NCBI RefSeq assembly: GCF_016808095.1
Contig: NC_068974.1
Coordinates: forward strand, 9,796,001-9,860,000
Direction of reading: 5' to 3'
Source of the DNA: Vigna angularis
Taxonomy: Eukaryota > Streptophyta > Magnoliopsida > Fabales > Fabaceae
DNA length: 64,000 bases
Both the position numbers and the translations under genes were made by a program. Each line of letters starts with the position of its first letter. Within the stretch, counting starts at the first letter, position 1. This document shows positions 32,259-43,386 of the stretch, one piece after another. The notes under the pieces were generated by a model. It was not told where the DNA came from, did no database searches, and was given only the letters and a program-made list of their open reading frames with translations.

Positions 32259-32466
32259 TTTTTTGACATTTTTTTTTTCTTTTCTTTCCGTCCTTGTTAG
32301 TTTCAACCAAGTTTCAAAGTACCGCCTACACGAGTCCAACAAACTGTTATCACGGGTTTTTCGGATCGAAACCATCCACCTCAGGTCACTCGCACGCGTG
32401 TCTCGAAGTCTTGAAACTTGTACACGCTGCCGAAGCCATATGTACATTGATCGTGCAAAGATTCGC

Positions 32467-32585
32467 AGGTGCGATCATACCAGCACTAATGCACAGGATC
32501 CCATCAGAAATCCGCAGTTAAGCGTGCTTGTGCGAGAGTAGTACTAGGATGGGTGACTTCCTGGGATGTCCTCGTGTTGCACCTC
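32467..32585 (+). rRNA. 5S rRNA copy 95
   Basis: Full length. C29A, C44A, G65T, C92T, A101T. Confidence 0.94.
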
Positions 32586-32800
32586 TTTTTTGACGTTTTT
32601 TTTTCTTTTCTACGTTTTTTCCCGTCCTTGTTAGTTGCAACCAAGTTCCAAAGTACCGCCTACACGACTCCAACAAACTGTTATCACGGCTTTTTCGGAT
32701 CCAAACCATCCACCTCAGGTCACTCGCACGCGTGTCTCGAAGTCTTGAAACTTGTACACGCTGCCGAAGGCATATGTACATTGATCGTGCAAAGATTGGC

Positions 32801-32919
32801 AGGTGCGATCATACCAGCACTAATGCACCGGATCCCATCAGAACTCCGCAGTTAAGCATGCTTGGGCGAGAGTAGTGCTACGATGGGTGATCTCCTGGAA
32901 AGTCCTCGTGTTGTACCTA
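32801..32919 (+). rRNA. 5S rRNA copy 96
   Basis: Full length. G58A, A77G, G81C, C91T, G99A, C114T, C119A. Confidence 0.94.
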
Positions 32920-33135
32920 TTTTTTGACATTTTTTTTTTCTTTTATACATTTTTTTCCGTCCTTGTTAGTTTCAACCAAGTTCCAAAGTACCGCCTACAC
33001 GACTCCAACAAACTGTTATCACGGCTTTTTCGGATCCAAACCATCCACCTCAGGTCACTCGCACGCGTGTCTCGAAGTCTTGAAACTTGTACACGCTGCC
33101 GAAGCCGTATGTACATTGATCGTGCAAAGATTGGC

Positions 33136-33254
33136 AGGTGCGATCATACCAGCACTAATGTACCGGATCCCATCAGAACTCTGCAGTTAAGCGTTCTTTG
33201 GCGAGAGTAGTATTAGGATGGGTGACCTCTTGGGAAGTCCTCGTGTTGCACCTC
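33136..33254 (+). rRNA. 5S rRNA copy 97
   Basis: Full length. C26T, C47T, G60T, G64T, C78T, C95T. Followed by a duplicated tail. Confidence 0.94.
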
Positions 33255-33271
33255 TTTTTTGACGTTTTTTT

Positions 33272-33290
33272 AGTCCTCGTGTTGCACCTC
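33272..33290 (+). repeat. Duplicated 5S 3' tail
   Basis: One extra tail after copy 97, with the same join as after copy 88. Confidence 0.85.
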
Positions 33291-33507
33291 TTTTTTGACG
33301 TTTTTTTTCTTCTTTTCTACGTTTTTTTCCGTCCTTGTTAGTTGTAACCAAGTTCCAAAGTACCGCCTACACGACTCCAACAAACTGTTATCACGGCTTT
33401 TTCGGATCCAAACCATCCACCTCAGGTCACTCACACGCGTGTCTCGAAGTCTTGAAACTTGTACACGCTGCCAAAGCCATATGTACATTGATCGTGCAAA
33501 TATTGGC

Positions 33508-33626
33508 AGGTGCGATCATACCAGCGGTAATTAATCGGATCCCATCAGAACTCCGCAGTTAAGCGTGCTTGGGCGAGAGTAGTACTAGGATGGGTGACCT
33601 CCTAGGAAGTCCTCGTTATGCACCTC
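33508..33626 (+). rRNA. 5S rRNA copy 98
   Basis: Full length. A19G, C20G, G25T, C26A, C28T, G97A, G110T, T111A. Confidence 0.94.
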
Positions 33627-33841
33627 TTTTTTGACGTTTTTTTTTCTTTTCTACGTTTTTTTCCGTGCTTGTTAGTTGCAACCAAGTTCCAAAGTACCGC
33701 CTACACGACTCCAACAAACTGTTATCACGGCTTTTTCGGATCCAAACCATCCACCTCAGGTCACTCGCACGCGTGTCTCGAAGTCTTTAAACTTGTACAC
33801 GCTGCCGAAGCCATATGTACATTGATCGTGCAACGATTGGC

Positions 33842-33963
33842 AGGTGCGATCATACCAGCACTAATGCACCGGATCCCATCAGAACTCCGCAGTTAAGCGT
33901 GCTTGGGCAAGAGTATTACTAGGATGGGTCAGGACCTCCTGGGAAGTCCTCGTGTTGCACCTC
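33842..33963 (+). rRNA. 5S rRNA copy 99
   Basis: 122 nt with the CAG insertion after base 88; G68A, G75T. Confidence 0.93.
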
Positions 33964-34178
33964 TTTTTTGACGTTTTTTTTTCTTTTCTACGTTTTTTTC
34001 CGTCCTTGTTAGTTGCAACCAAGTTCCAAAGTACCGCCTACACGACACCAACAAACTGTTATCACGGCTTTTTCGGATCGAAACCATCCACCTCAGGTCA
34101 CTCGCACGCGTGTCTCGAAGTCTTGAAACTTTTACACGCTGCCGAAAACATATGTACATTGATCGTGCAAAGATTGGT

Positions 34179-34268
34179 AGGTGCGATCATACCAGCACTA
34201 ATGCACCGGATCCGGCGAGAGTAGTACTAGGATGGGTGACCTCCTGGGAAGTCCTCGTGTTGCACCTC
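34179..34268 (+). pseudogene. 5S pseudogene copy 100 (box A deleted)
   Basis: Bases 36-64 missing; T at -1. The last copy of this class in the window. Confidence 0.93.
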
Positions 34269-34484
34269 TTTTTTGACGTTTTTTTTTTCTTTTCTACGTT
34301 TTTTTCCGTCCTTGTTAGTTGCAACCAAGTTCCAAAGTACCGCCTACACGACTCCAACAAACTGTTATCACGGCTTTTTCGGATCCAAACCATCCACCTC
34401 ACGTCACTCGCACGCGTGTCTCGAAGTCTTGAAAATTGTACACGCTGCCGAAGCCATATGTACATTGATCGTGCAAAGATTGGC

Positions 34485-34603
34485 AGGTGCGATCATACCA
34501 GCACTAATGCACCGGATCCCATCAGAACCACGCCGTTAGGCGTGCTTGGGAGAGAGTAGTACTAGGATGGGTGACCTCCTGGGAAGTCCTCGTGTTGCAC
34601 CGC
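34485..34603 (+). rRNA. 5S rRNA copy 101
   Basis: Full length. T45C, C46A, A50C, A55G, C67A, T118G. Confidence 0.94.
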
Positions 34604-34822
34604 TTTTTTGACGTTGTTTTTTTTTTCTTTTCTACGTTTTTTTCCGTCCTTGTTAGTTGCAACCAAGTTCCAAAGTACCGCCTACACGACTCCACCAAAC
34701 TTTTATCACGGCTTTTTCGGATCCAAACCATCCACCTCAGGTCACTCGCACGCGTGTCTCGAAGTCTTGAAACTTGTACACGCTGCCGAAGCCATATGTA
34801 CATTGATCGTGCAAAGATTGGC

Positions 34823-35158
34823 AGTTGCGATCATACCAGCACTAATGAACCGGATCCCATCAGAACTCCGCAGTTAAGCGTGCTTGGGAAAGAGTAGTAC
34901 TAGGATGGGTGACCTCCTGGGAAGTCCTCATCAGAACTCCGCAGTTAAGCGTGCTTGGGCGGGAAAGAGTAGTACTAGGATGGGTGACCTCCTGGGAAGT
35001 CCTCATCAGAACTCCGCAGTTAAGCGTGCTTGGGCGAGAGTAGTACTAGGATGGGTGACCTCCTGGGAAGTCCTCATCAGAACTCCGCAGTTAAGCGTGC
35101 TTGGGCGAGAGTAGTACTAGGATGGGTGACCTCCTGGGAAGTCCTTGTGTTGCACCTC
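34823..35158 (+). pseudogene. Composite 5S copy 102 with four gene bodies
   Basis: One 5' end (G3T, C26A) and one 3' end enclose four tandem copies of bases 36-106, starting at 34858, 34929, 35004 and 35075 (periods 71, 75 and 71). Each carries boxes A and C. The first has C67A and G68A; the second has a 4-base insertion (GGGCGGGAAAG); the third and fourth match canonical sequence over 36-106. Only the last has a terminator, so a transcript would be about 336 nt and could not fold as normal 5S rRNA. Confidence 0.93.
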
Positions 35159-35374
35159 TTTTTTGACGTTTTTTTTTTCTTTTCTATGTTTTTTTCCGTC
35201 CATGTTAGTTGCAACCAAGTTCCAAAGTACCGCCTACACGACTCTAACAAACCGTTATCACGACTTTTTCGGATCCAAACCATCCACCACAGGTCACTCG
35301 TACGCGTGTCTCGAAGTCTTGAAACTTGTACACGCTGCCGAAGCCATATGTACATTGATCGTTCAAACATTGGC

Positions 35375-35493
35375 AGGTGCGATCATACCAGCGCTAATGC
35401 ACCGGATCCCATCAGAACTCCGCAGTTAAGCGTGCTTGGGCGAGAGTAGTACTAGGATGGGTGACCTCCTATGAAGTCCTCGTGTTGCACCTC
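35375..35493 (+). rRNA. 5S rRNA copy 103
   Basis: Full length. A19G, G97A, G98T. The -12 GC is TC. Confidence 0.95.
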
Positions 35494-35709
35494 TTTTTTG
35501 ACGTTTTTTTTTTCCTTTCTACGTTTTTTTCCGTCCTTGTTAGTTGCATCCAAGTTCCAAAGTACCGCCTACACGACTCCAACAAACTGTTATCACGGCT
35601 TTTTCGGATCCAAACCATCCACCTCAGGTCACTTGCACGCGTGTCTCGAAGTCTTGAAACTTGTACACGCTGCCGAAGCCATATGTACATTGATCGTGCA
35701 AAGATTGGC

Positions 35710-35828
35710 AGGTGCGATCATACCAGCACTAATGCACTGGATCCCATTAGAACTCCACAGATAAGCGTGCTTGGGAAAGAGTAGTACTAGGATGGGTGAC
35801 CTCCTGGGAAGTCCTCGTGTTGCACCTC
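35710..35828 (+). rRNA. 5S rRNA copy 104
   Basis: Full length. C29T, C39T, G48A, T52A, C67A, G68A. Confidence 0.94.
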
Positions 35829-36042
35829 TTTTTGACGTTTTTTTTTCTTTTCTACGTTTTTTTCCGTCCTTGTTAGTTGCAACCAAGTTCCAAAGTACCG
35901 CCTTTACGACTCCAACAAATTGTTATCACGGCTTTTTCGGATCCAAACCATCCACCTCAGGTCACTCGCACGCGTGTCTCGAAGTCTTTAAACTTGTACA
36001 CGCTGCCAAAGCCATATGTACAATGATCGTGCAAACATTGGC

Positions 36043-36161
36043 AGGTGCGATCATACCAGCGCTAATGCACCAGATCCCATCAGAACTCCGCAGTTAAGCG
36101 GGCTTGGGCGAGAGTAGAACTAGGATGGGTGACCTCCTGGGAAGTCCTCGTGTTGCACCTC
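36043..36161 (+). rRNA. 5S rRNA copy 105
   Basis: Full length. A19G, G30A, T59G, T76A. Confidence 0.95.
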
Positions 36162-36376
36162 TTTTTTGACGTTTTTTTTTCTTTTCTACGTTTTTTTCCG
36201 TCCTTGTTAGTTGCAACCAAGTTCCAAAGTACCGCCTACACGACTCCAACAAACTGTTATCATGGCTTTTTCGGATCCAAACCATCCACCTCAGGTCACT
36301 CGCACGCGTGTCTCGAAGTCTTGAAACTTGTACACGCTGCCGAAGCCATATGTACATTGATCGTGCAAAGATTGGC

Positions 36377-36495
36377 AGGTGCGATCATACCAGCACTAAT
36401 GCACCGGATCCCATCAGACCTCCGCAGTTAAGCGTGCATGGGCAAGAGTAGTACTAGGATGGGTGACCTCCTTGGAAGTCCTCGTGTTGCACCTC
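36377..36495 (+). rRNA. 5S rRNA copy 106
   Basis: Full length. A43C, T62A, G68A, G97T. Confidence 0.95.
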
Positions 36496-36710
36496 TTTTT
36501 TGACATTTTTTTTTCTTTTCTACGTTTTTTTCTGTCCTTGTTAGTTGCAACCAAGATCCAAAGTACCGCCTACACGACTCCAACAAACTGTTATCACGGC
36601 TTTTTCGGATCCAAACCATCCACCTCAGGTCACTCGCACGCGTGTCTCGAAGTCTTTAAACTTGTACACGCTGCCGAAGCCATATGTACATTGATCGTGC
36701 AAAGATTGGT

Positions 36711-36829
36711 AGGTGTGATCATCCCAGCACTAATGCACCGGATCCCATCAGAACTTCGTAGTTAAGCGTGCTTGGGCGAGAGTAGTACTAGGATGGGTGA
36801 CCTCCTGGGAAGTCCTCGTGTTGCACCAC
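36711..36829 (+). rRNA. 5S rRNA copy 107
   Basis: Full length. C6T, A13C, C46T, C49T, T118A; T at -1. Confidence 0.94.
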
Positions 36830-37037
36830 TTTTTTGAAATTTTTTTTTTCTTTTCTTTCCGTCCTTGTTAGTTTCAACCAAGTTCCAAAGTACCGCCTAC
36901 ACGACTCCAACAAACTGTTATCACGGCTTTTTCGGATCGAAACCATCCACCTCAGGTCACTCGCACGCGTGTCTCGAAGTCTTGAAACTTGTACACGCTG
37001 CCGAAGCCATATGTACATTGATCGTGCAATGATTGGC

Positions 37038-37156
37038 AGGTGCGATCATACCAGCACTAATGCACAGGATCCCATCAGAAATCCGCAGTTAAGCGTGCTT
37101 GTTCGAGAGTAGTACTAGGATGGGTGACTTCCTGGGATGTCCTCGTGTTGCACCTC
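37038..37156 (+). rRNA. 5S rRNA copy 108
   Basis: Full length. C29A, C44A, G65T, G66T, C92T, A101T. Confidence 0.94.
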
Positions 37157-37372
37157 TTTTTTGACATTTTTTTTTTCTTTTCTACGTTTTTTCCCGTCCT
37201 TGTTAGTTGCAACCAAGTTCCAAAGTACCGCCTACACGACTCCAACAAACTGTTATCACGGCTTTTTCGGATCCAAACCATCCACCTCAGGTCACTCGCA
37301 CGCGTGTCTCGAAGTCTTGAAACTTGTACACGCTGCCGAAGCCATATGTACATTGATCGTGCAGAGATTGGC

Positions 37373-37491
37373 AGGTGCGATCATACCTGCACTAATGCAC
37401 CGGATCCCATTAGAACTCCGCAGTTAAGCGTGCTTTGGCGAGAGTAGTATTAGGATGGGTGACCTCCTTGGAAGTCCTCGTGTTGCACCAC
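37373..37491 (+). rRNA. 5S rRNA copy 109
   Basis: Full length. A16T, C39T, G64T, C78T, G97T, T118A. Followed by two duplicated tails. Confidence 0.94.
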
Positions 37492-37509
37492 TTTTTTGAC
37501 GTTTTTTTT

Positions 37510-37565
37510 AGTCCTCGTGTTGCACCTCTTTTTTGACGTTTTGTTTAGTCCTCGTGTTGCACCTC
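37510..37565 (+). repeat. Two duplicated 5S 3' tails
   Basis: Tails at 37510-37528 and 37547-37565 after copy 109. Confidence 0.85.
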
Positions 37566-37780
37566 TTTTTTGACGTTTTTTTTTCTTTTCTACGTTTTTT
37601 TCCGTCCTTGTTAGTTGCAACCAAGTTCCAAAGTACCGCCTACACGACTCCATCAAACTGTTATCACGGCTTTTTCGGATCCAAACCATCCACCTCAGGT
37701 CACTCGCACGCGTGTCTCGAAGTCTTGAAACTTGTACACGCTGCCAAAGCCATATGTACATTGATCGTGCAAAGATTGGC

Positions 37781-37899
37781 AGGTGCGATCATACCAGCGG
37801 TAATGCATCGGATCCCATCAGAACTCCGCAGTGAAGCGTGCTTGGGCGAGAGTAGTACTAGGATGGGTGACCTCCTAGGAAGTCCTCGTTATGCACCTC
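37781..37899 (+). rRNA. 5S rRNA copy 110
   Basis: Full length. A19G, C20G, C28T, T53G, G97A, G110T, T111A. Confidence 0.94.
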
Positions 37900-38114
37900 T
37901 TTTTTGACGTTTTTTTTTCTTTTCTACGTTTTTTTCCGTGCTTGTTAGTTGCAACCAAGTTCCAAAGTACCGCCTACACGACTCCAACAAACTGTTATCA
38001 CGGCTTTTTCGGATCGAAACCATCCACCTCAGGTCACTCGCATGCGTGTCTCGAAGTCTTGAAACTTGTACACGCTGCCGAAGCCATATGTACATTGATC
38101 GTGCAAATATTGGC

Positions 38115-38233
38115 AGGTGAGATCATACCAGCACTAATGCACCGGATCCCATCAGAACTCCGCAGATAAGCGTGCTTGGGCAAGAGAAGTGCTAGGATGG
38201 GTGACCTCCTGGGAAGTGCTCGTGTTGCACCTC
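38115..38233 (+). rRNA. 5S rRNA copy 111
   Basis: Full length. C6A, T52A, G68A, T73A, A77G, C104G. Confidence 0.94.
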
Positions 38234-38449
38234 TTTTTTGACGTTTTTTTTTTCTTTTCTACGTTTTTTTCCGTCCTTGTTAGTTGCAACCAAGTTCCAA
38301 AGTACCGCCTACACGACTCCAACAAACTGTTATCACGGCTTTTTCGGATCCAAACCATCCACCTCAGGTCACTCGCACGCGTGTCTCGAAGTCTTGAAAC
38401 TTGTGCACGTTGCCGAAGCCATATGTACATTGATCGTGCAAAGATTGGC

Positions 38450-38568
38450 AGGTGCGATCATACCAGCACTAATGCATCGGATCCCATCAGAACTCCGTAG
38501 TTAAGCGTGCTTGGGCGAGAGCAGTACTAGGATGGGTGACCTCCTGGGAAGTCCTCGTGTAGCACCTC
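38450..38568 (+). rRNA. 5S rRNA copy 112
   Basis: Full length. C28T, C49T, T73C, T112A. Confidence 0.95.
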
Positions 38569-38782
38569 TTTTTTGACGTTTTTTTTTCTTTTCTACGTTT
38601 TTTTCCGTCCTGTTAGTTGCAACCAGAATCCAAAGTACCGCCTACACGACTCCAACAAACTGTTATCACGGCTTTTTCGGATCCAAACCATCCACCTCAG
38701 GTCACTCGCACGCGTGTCTCGAAGTCTTGAAACTTGTACACGCTGCCGAAGCCATATGTACATTGATCGTGCAAAGATTGAC

Positions 38783-38901
38783 AGGTGCGATCATACCAGC
38801 ACTAATGCACCGGATCCCATCAGAACTCCGCAGTTAAGCATGCATGCGCAAGAGTAGTACTAGGATGGGTGACCTCCTTGGAAGTCCTCGTGTTGCACCT
38901 C
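38783..38901 (+). rRNA. 5S rRNA copy 113
   Basis: Full length. G58A, T62A, G65C, G68A, G97T. Confidence 0.94.
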
Positions 38902-39116
38902 TTTTTTGACATTTTTTTTTCTTTTCTACGTTTTTTTCTGTCCTTGTTAGTTGCAACCAAGTTCCAAAGTACCGCCTACACGACTCCAACAAACTGTTAT
39001 CACGGCTTTTTCGGATCCAAACCATCCACCTCAGGTCACTCGCACGCGTGTCTCGAAGTCTTGAAACTTGTACACGCTGCCGAAGCCATATGTACATTGA
39101 TCGTGCAAAGAATGGC

Positions 39117-39234
39117 AGGTGCGATCATACTAGCACTAAAGCACCGGATCCCATCAGAACTCCGCACTTAAGCGTGCTTGGCAAGAGTAGTACTAGGATG
39201 GGTGACCTCCTGGGATGTTCTCTTGTTGCACCTC
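39117..39234 (+). rRNA. 5S rRNA copy 114
   Basis: 118 nt, one G of 64-66 lost. C15T, T24A, G51C, G68A, A101T, C104T, G108T. Confidence 0.93.
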
Positions 39235-39450
39235 TTTTTTGACGTTTTTTTATTCTTTTCTACGTTTTTTTCCGTCCTTGTTAGTTGCAACCAAGTTCCA
39301 AAGTACCGCCTACACGACTCCAACAAACTGTTATCACGGCTTTTTCGGATCCAAACCATCCACCTCAGGTCACTCGCACGCGTGTCTCGAAGTCTTGAAA
39401 CTTGTACACGCTGCCGAAGCCATATGTACATTGATCGTGCAAAGATTGAC

Positions 39451-39569
39451 AGGTGCGATCATACCAGCACTAATGCACCGGATCCCATCAGAACTCCGCA
39501 GTTAAGCATGCATGCGCAAGAGTAGTACTAGGATGGGTGACCTCCTTGGAAGTCCTCGTGTTGCACCTC
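39451..39569 (+). rRNA. 5S rRNA copy 115
   Basis: Full length; variants as copy 113 (668-bp dimer). Confidence 0.94.
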
Positions 39570-39784
39570 TTTTTTGACATTTTTTTTTCTTTTCTACGTT
39601 TTTTTCTGTCCTTGTTAGTTGCAACCAAGTTCCAAAGTACCGCCTACACGACTCCAACAAACTGTTATCACGGCTTTTTCGGATCCAAACCATCCACCTC
39701 AGGTCACTCGCACGCGTGTCTCGAAGTCTTGAAACTTGTACACGCTGCCGAAGCCATATGTACATTGATCGTGCAAAGAATGGC

Positions 39785-39902
39785 AGGTGCGATCATACTA
39801 GCACTAAAGCACCGGATCCCATCAGAACTCCGCACTTAAGCGTGCTTGGCAAGAGTAGTACTAGGATGGGTGACCTCCTGGGATGTTCTCTTGTTGCACC
39901 TC
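39785..39902 (+). rRNA. 5S rRNA copy 116
   Basis: 118 nt; variants as copy 114. Confidence 0.93.
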
Positions 39903-40118
39903 TTTTTTGACGTTTTTTTATTCTTTTCTACGTTTTTTTCCGTCCTTGTTAGTTGCAACCAAGTTCCAAAGTACCGCCTACACGACTCCAACAAACTGTT
40001 ATCACGGCTTTTTCGGATCCAAACCATCCACCTCAGGTCACTCGCACGCGTGTCTCGAAGTCTTGAAACTTGTACACGCTGCCGAAGCCATATGTACATT
40101 GATCGTGCAAAGATTGAC

Positions 40119-40237
40119 AAGTGCGATCATACCAGCACTAATGCACCGGATCCCATCAGAACTCCGCAGTTAAGCGTGCTTGGGCAAGAGTTGTACTAGG
40201 ATGGGTGACCTCCTTGGAAGTCCTCGTTATGCACCTC
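40119..40237 (+). rRNA. 5S rRNA copy 117
   Basis: Full length. G2A, G68A, A74T, G97T, G110T, T111A. Confidence 0.94.
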
Positions 40238-40341
40238 TTTTTTGACGTTTTTTTTTCTTTTCTACGTTTTTTTCCGTCCTTGTTAGTTGCAACCAAGTTC
40301 CAAAGTACCGCCTACACGACTCCAACAAACTGTTATCATGG

Positions 40342-40432
40342 CGGATCCCATGAGAACTCCGCAGTTAAGCGTGCTTGGGCGAGAGTAGTACTAGAATGGG
40401 TGACCTCCTGGGAAGTCCTCGTGTAGCACCTC
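40342..40432 (+). pseudogene. 5S pseudogene copy 118 (5' end lost)
   Basis: Bases 29-119 fused to spacer at CATGG|CGGATCCC; C39G, G82A, T112A. Confidence 0.92.
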
Positions 40433-40646
40433 TTTTTTGACGTTTTTTTTTCTTTTCTACGTTTTTTTCCGTCCTGTTAGTTGCAACCAGAATCCAAAGT
40501 ACCGCCTACACGACTCCAACAAACTGTTATCACGGCTTTTTCGGATCCAAACCATCCACCTCAGGTCACTCGCACGCGTGTCTCGAAGTCTTGAAACTTG
40601 TACACGCTGCCGAAGCCATATGTACATTGATCGTGCAAAGATTGAC

Positions 40647-40765
40647 AGGTGCGATCATACCAGCACTAATGCACCGGATCCCATCAGAACTCCGTAGTTA
40701 AGCGTGCATGCGCAAGAGTAGTACTAGGATGGGTGACCTCCTTGGAAGTCCTCGTGTTGCACCTC
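40647..40765 (+). rRNA. 5S rRNA copy 119
   Basis: Full length. C49T, T62A, G65C, G68A, G97T. Confidence 0.94.
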
Positions 40766-40980
40766 TTTTTTGACATTTTTTTTTCTTTTCTACGTTTTTT
40801 TCTGTCCTTGTTAGTTGCAACCAAGATCCAAAGTACCGCCTACACGACTCCAACAAACTGTTATCACGGCTTTTTCGGATCCAAACCATCCACCTCAGGT
40901 CACTCGCACGCGTGTCTCGAAGTCTTTAAACTTGTACACGCTGCCGAAGCCATATGTACATTGATCGTGCAAAGATTGGT

Positions 40981-41099
40981 AGGTGTGATCATCCCAGCAC
41001 TAATGCACCGGATCCCATCAGAACTCCGTAGTTAAGCGTGCTTGGGCGAGAGTAGTACTAGGATGGGTGACCTCCTGGGAAGTCCTCGTGTTGCACCAC
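40981..41099 (+). rRNA. 5S rRNA copy 120
   Basis: Full length. C6T, A13C, C49T, T118A; T at -1. Confidence 0.94.
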
Positions 41100-41307
41100 T
41101 TTTTTGAAATTTTTTTTTTCTTTTCTTTCCGTCCTTGTTAGTTTCAACCAAGTTCCAAAGTACCGCCTACACGACTCCAACAAACTGTTATCACGGCTTT
41201 TTCGGATCGAAACCATCCACCTCAGGTCACTCGCACGCGTGTCTCGAAGTCTTGAAACTTGTACACGCTGCCGAAGCCATATGTACATTGATCGTGCAAT
41301 GATTGGC

Positions 41308-41426
41308 AGGTGCGATCATACCAGCACTAATGCACAGGATCCCATCAGAAATCCGCAGTTAAGCGTGCTTGTTCGAGAGTAGTACTAGGATGGGTGACTT
41401 CCTGGGATGTCCTCGTGTTGCACCTC
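41308..41426 (+). rRNA. 5S rRNA copy 121
   Basis: Full length; variants as copy 108. Confidence 0.94.
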
Positions 41427-41642
41427 TTTTTTGACATTTTTTTTTTCTTTTCTACGTTTTTTCCCGTCCTTGTTAGTTGCAACCAAGTTCCAAAGTACCG
41501 CCTACACGACTCCAACAAACTGTTATCACGGCTTTTTCGGATCCAAACCATCCACCTCAGGTCACTCGCACGCGTGTCTCGAAGTCTTGAAACTTGTACA
41601 CGCTGCCGAAGCCATATGTACATTGATCGTGCAAAGATTGGC

Positions 41643-41761
41643 AGGTGCGATCATACCTGCACTAATGCACCGGATCCCATTAGAACTCCGCAGTTAAGCG
41701 TGCTTTGGCGAGAGTAGTATTAGGATGGGTGACCTCCTTGGAAGTCCTCGTGTTGCACCAC
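41643..41761 (+). rRNA. 5S rRNA copy 122
   Basis: Full length; variants as copy 109, with the same two extra tails. Confidence 0.94.
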
Positions 41762-41779
41762 TTTTTTGACGTTTTTTTT

Positions 41780-41835
41780 AGTCCTCGTGTTGCACCTCTT
41801 TTTTGACGTTTTGTTTAGTCCTCGTGTTGCACCTC
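41780..41835 (+). repeat. Two duplicated 5S 3' tails
   Basis: Tails at 41780-41798 and 41817-41835 after copy 122; the 4270-bp counterpart of those at 37510. Confidence 0.85.
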
Positions 41836-42050
41836 TTTTTTGACGTTTTTTTTTCTTTTCTACGTTTTTTTCCGTCCTTGTTAGTTGCAACCAAGTTCCA
41901 AAGTACCGCCTACACGACTCCATCAAACTGTTATCACGGCTTTTTCGGATCCAAACCATCCACCTCAGGTCACTCGCACGCGTGTCTCGAAGTCTTGAAA
42001 CTTGTACACGCTGCCAAAGCCATATGTACATTGATCGTGCAAAGATTGGC

Positions 42051-42169
42051 AGGTGCGATCATACCAGCGGTAATGCATCGGATCCCATCAGAACTCCGCA
42101 GTGAAGCGTGCTTGGGCGAGAGTAGTACTAGGATGGGTGACCTCCTAGGAAGTCCTCGTTATGCACCTC
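42051..42169 (+). rRNA. 5S rRNA copy 123
   Basis: Full length; variants as copy 110. Confidence 0.94.
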
Positions 42170-42384
42170 TTTTTTGACGTTTTTTTTTCTTTTGTACGTT
42201 TTTTTCCGTGCTTGTTAGTTGCAACCAAGTTCCAAAGTACCGCCTACACGACTCCAACAAACTGTTATCACGGCTTTTTCGGATCGAAACCATCCACCTC
42301 AGGTCACTCGCATGCGTGTCTCGAAGTCTTGAAACTTGTACACGCTGCCGAAGCCATATGTACATTGATCGTGCAAATATTGGC

Positions 42385-42503
42385 AGGTGAGATCATACCA
42401 GCACTAATGCACCGGATCCCATCAGAACTCCGCAGATAAGCGTGCTTGGGCAAGAGAAGTGCTAGGATGGGTGACCTCCTGGGAAGTGCTCGTGTTGCAC
42501 CTC
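42385..42503 (+). rRNA. 5S rRNA copy 124
   Basis: Full length; variants as copy 111. Confidence 0.94.
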
Positions 42504-42719
42504 TTTTTTGACGTTTTTTTTTTCTTTTCTACGTTTTTTTCCGTCCTTGTTAGTTGCAACCAAGTTCCAAAGTACCGCCTACACGACTCCAACAAACTGT
42601 TATCACGGCTTTTTCGGATCCAAACCATCCACCTCAGGTCACTCGCACGCGTGTCTCGAAGTCTTGAAACTTGTGCACGTTGCCGAAGCCATATGTACAT
42701 TGATCGTGCAAAGATTGGC

Positions 42720-42838
42720 AGGTGCGATCATACCAGCACTAATGCATCGGATCCCATCAGAACTCCGTAGTTAAGCGTGCTTGGGTGAGAGCAGTACTAG
42801 GATGGGTGACCTCCTGGGAAGTCCTCGTGTAGCACCTC
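42720..42838 (+). rRNA. 5S rRNA copy 125
   Basis: Full length; copy 112 variants plus C67T. Confidence 0.94.
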
Positions 42839-43052
42839 TTTTTTGACGTTTTTTTTTCTTTTCTACGTTTTTTTCCGTCCTGTTAGTTGCAACCAGAATC
42901 CAAAGTACCGCCTACACGACTCCAACAAACTGTTATCACGGCTTTTTCGGATCCAAACCATCCACCTCAGGTCACTCGCACGCGTGTCTCGAAGTCTTGA
43001 AACTTGTACACGCTGCCGAAGCCATATGTACATTGATCGTGCAAAGATTGAC

Positions 43053-43171
43053 AGGTGCGATCATACCAGCACTAATGCACCGGATCCCATCAGAACTCCG
43101 CAGTTAAGCGTGCATGCGCAAGAGTAGTACTAGGATGGGTGACCTCCTTGGAAGTCCTCGTGTTGCACCTC
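43053..43171 (+). rRNA. 5S rRNA copy 126
   Basis: Full length. T62A, G65C, G68A, G97T; copy 113 without G58A. Confidence 0.94.
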
Positions 43172-43386
43172 TTTTTTGACATTTTTTTTTCTTTTCTACG
43201 TTTTTTTCTGTCCTTGTTAGTTGCAACCAAGTTCCAAAGTACCGCCTACACGACTCCAACAAACTGTTATCACGGCTTTTTCGGATCCAAACCATCCACC
43301 TCAGGTCACTCGCACGCGTGTCTCGAAGTCTTGAAACTTGTACACGCTGCCGAAGCCATATGTACATTGATCGTGCAAAGAATGGC

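Larger units (their letters stand above)
36378..43386 (+). repeat. Higher-order duplication, offset 4270
   Basis: Copies 107-114 recur as 120-127 in the same order with nearly all private changes, including the double duplicated tails at 37510 and 41780. The first block also holds an extra 668-bp dimer (copies 115-116 repeat 113-114). Confidence 0.93.
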
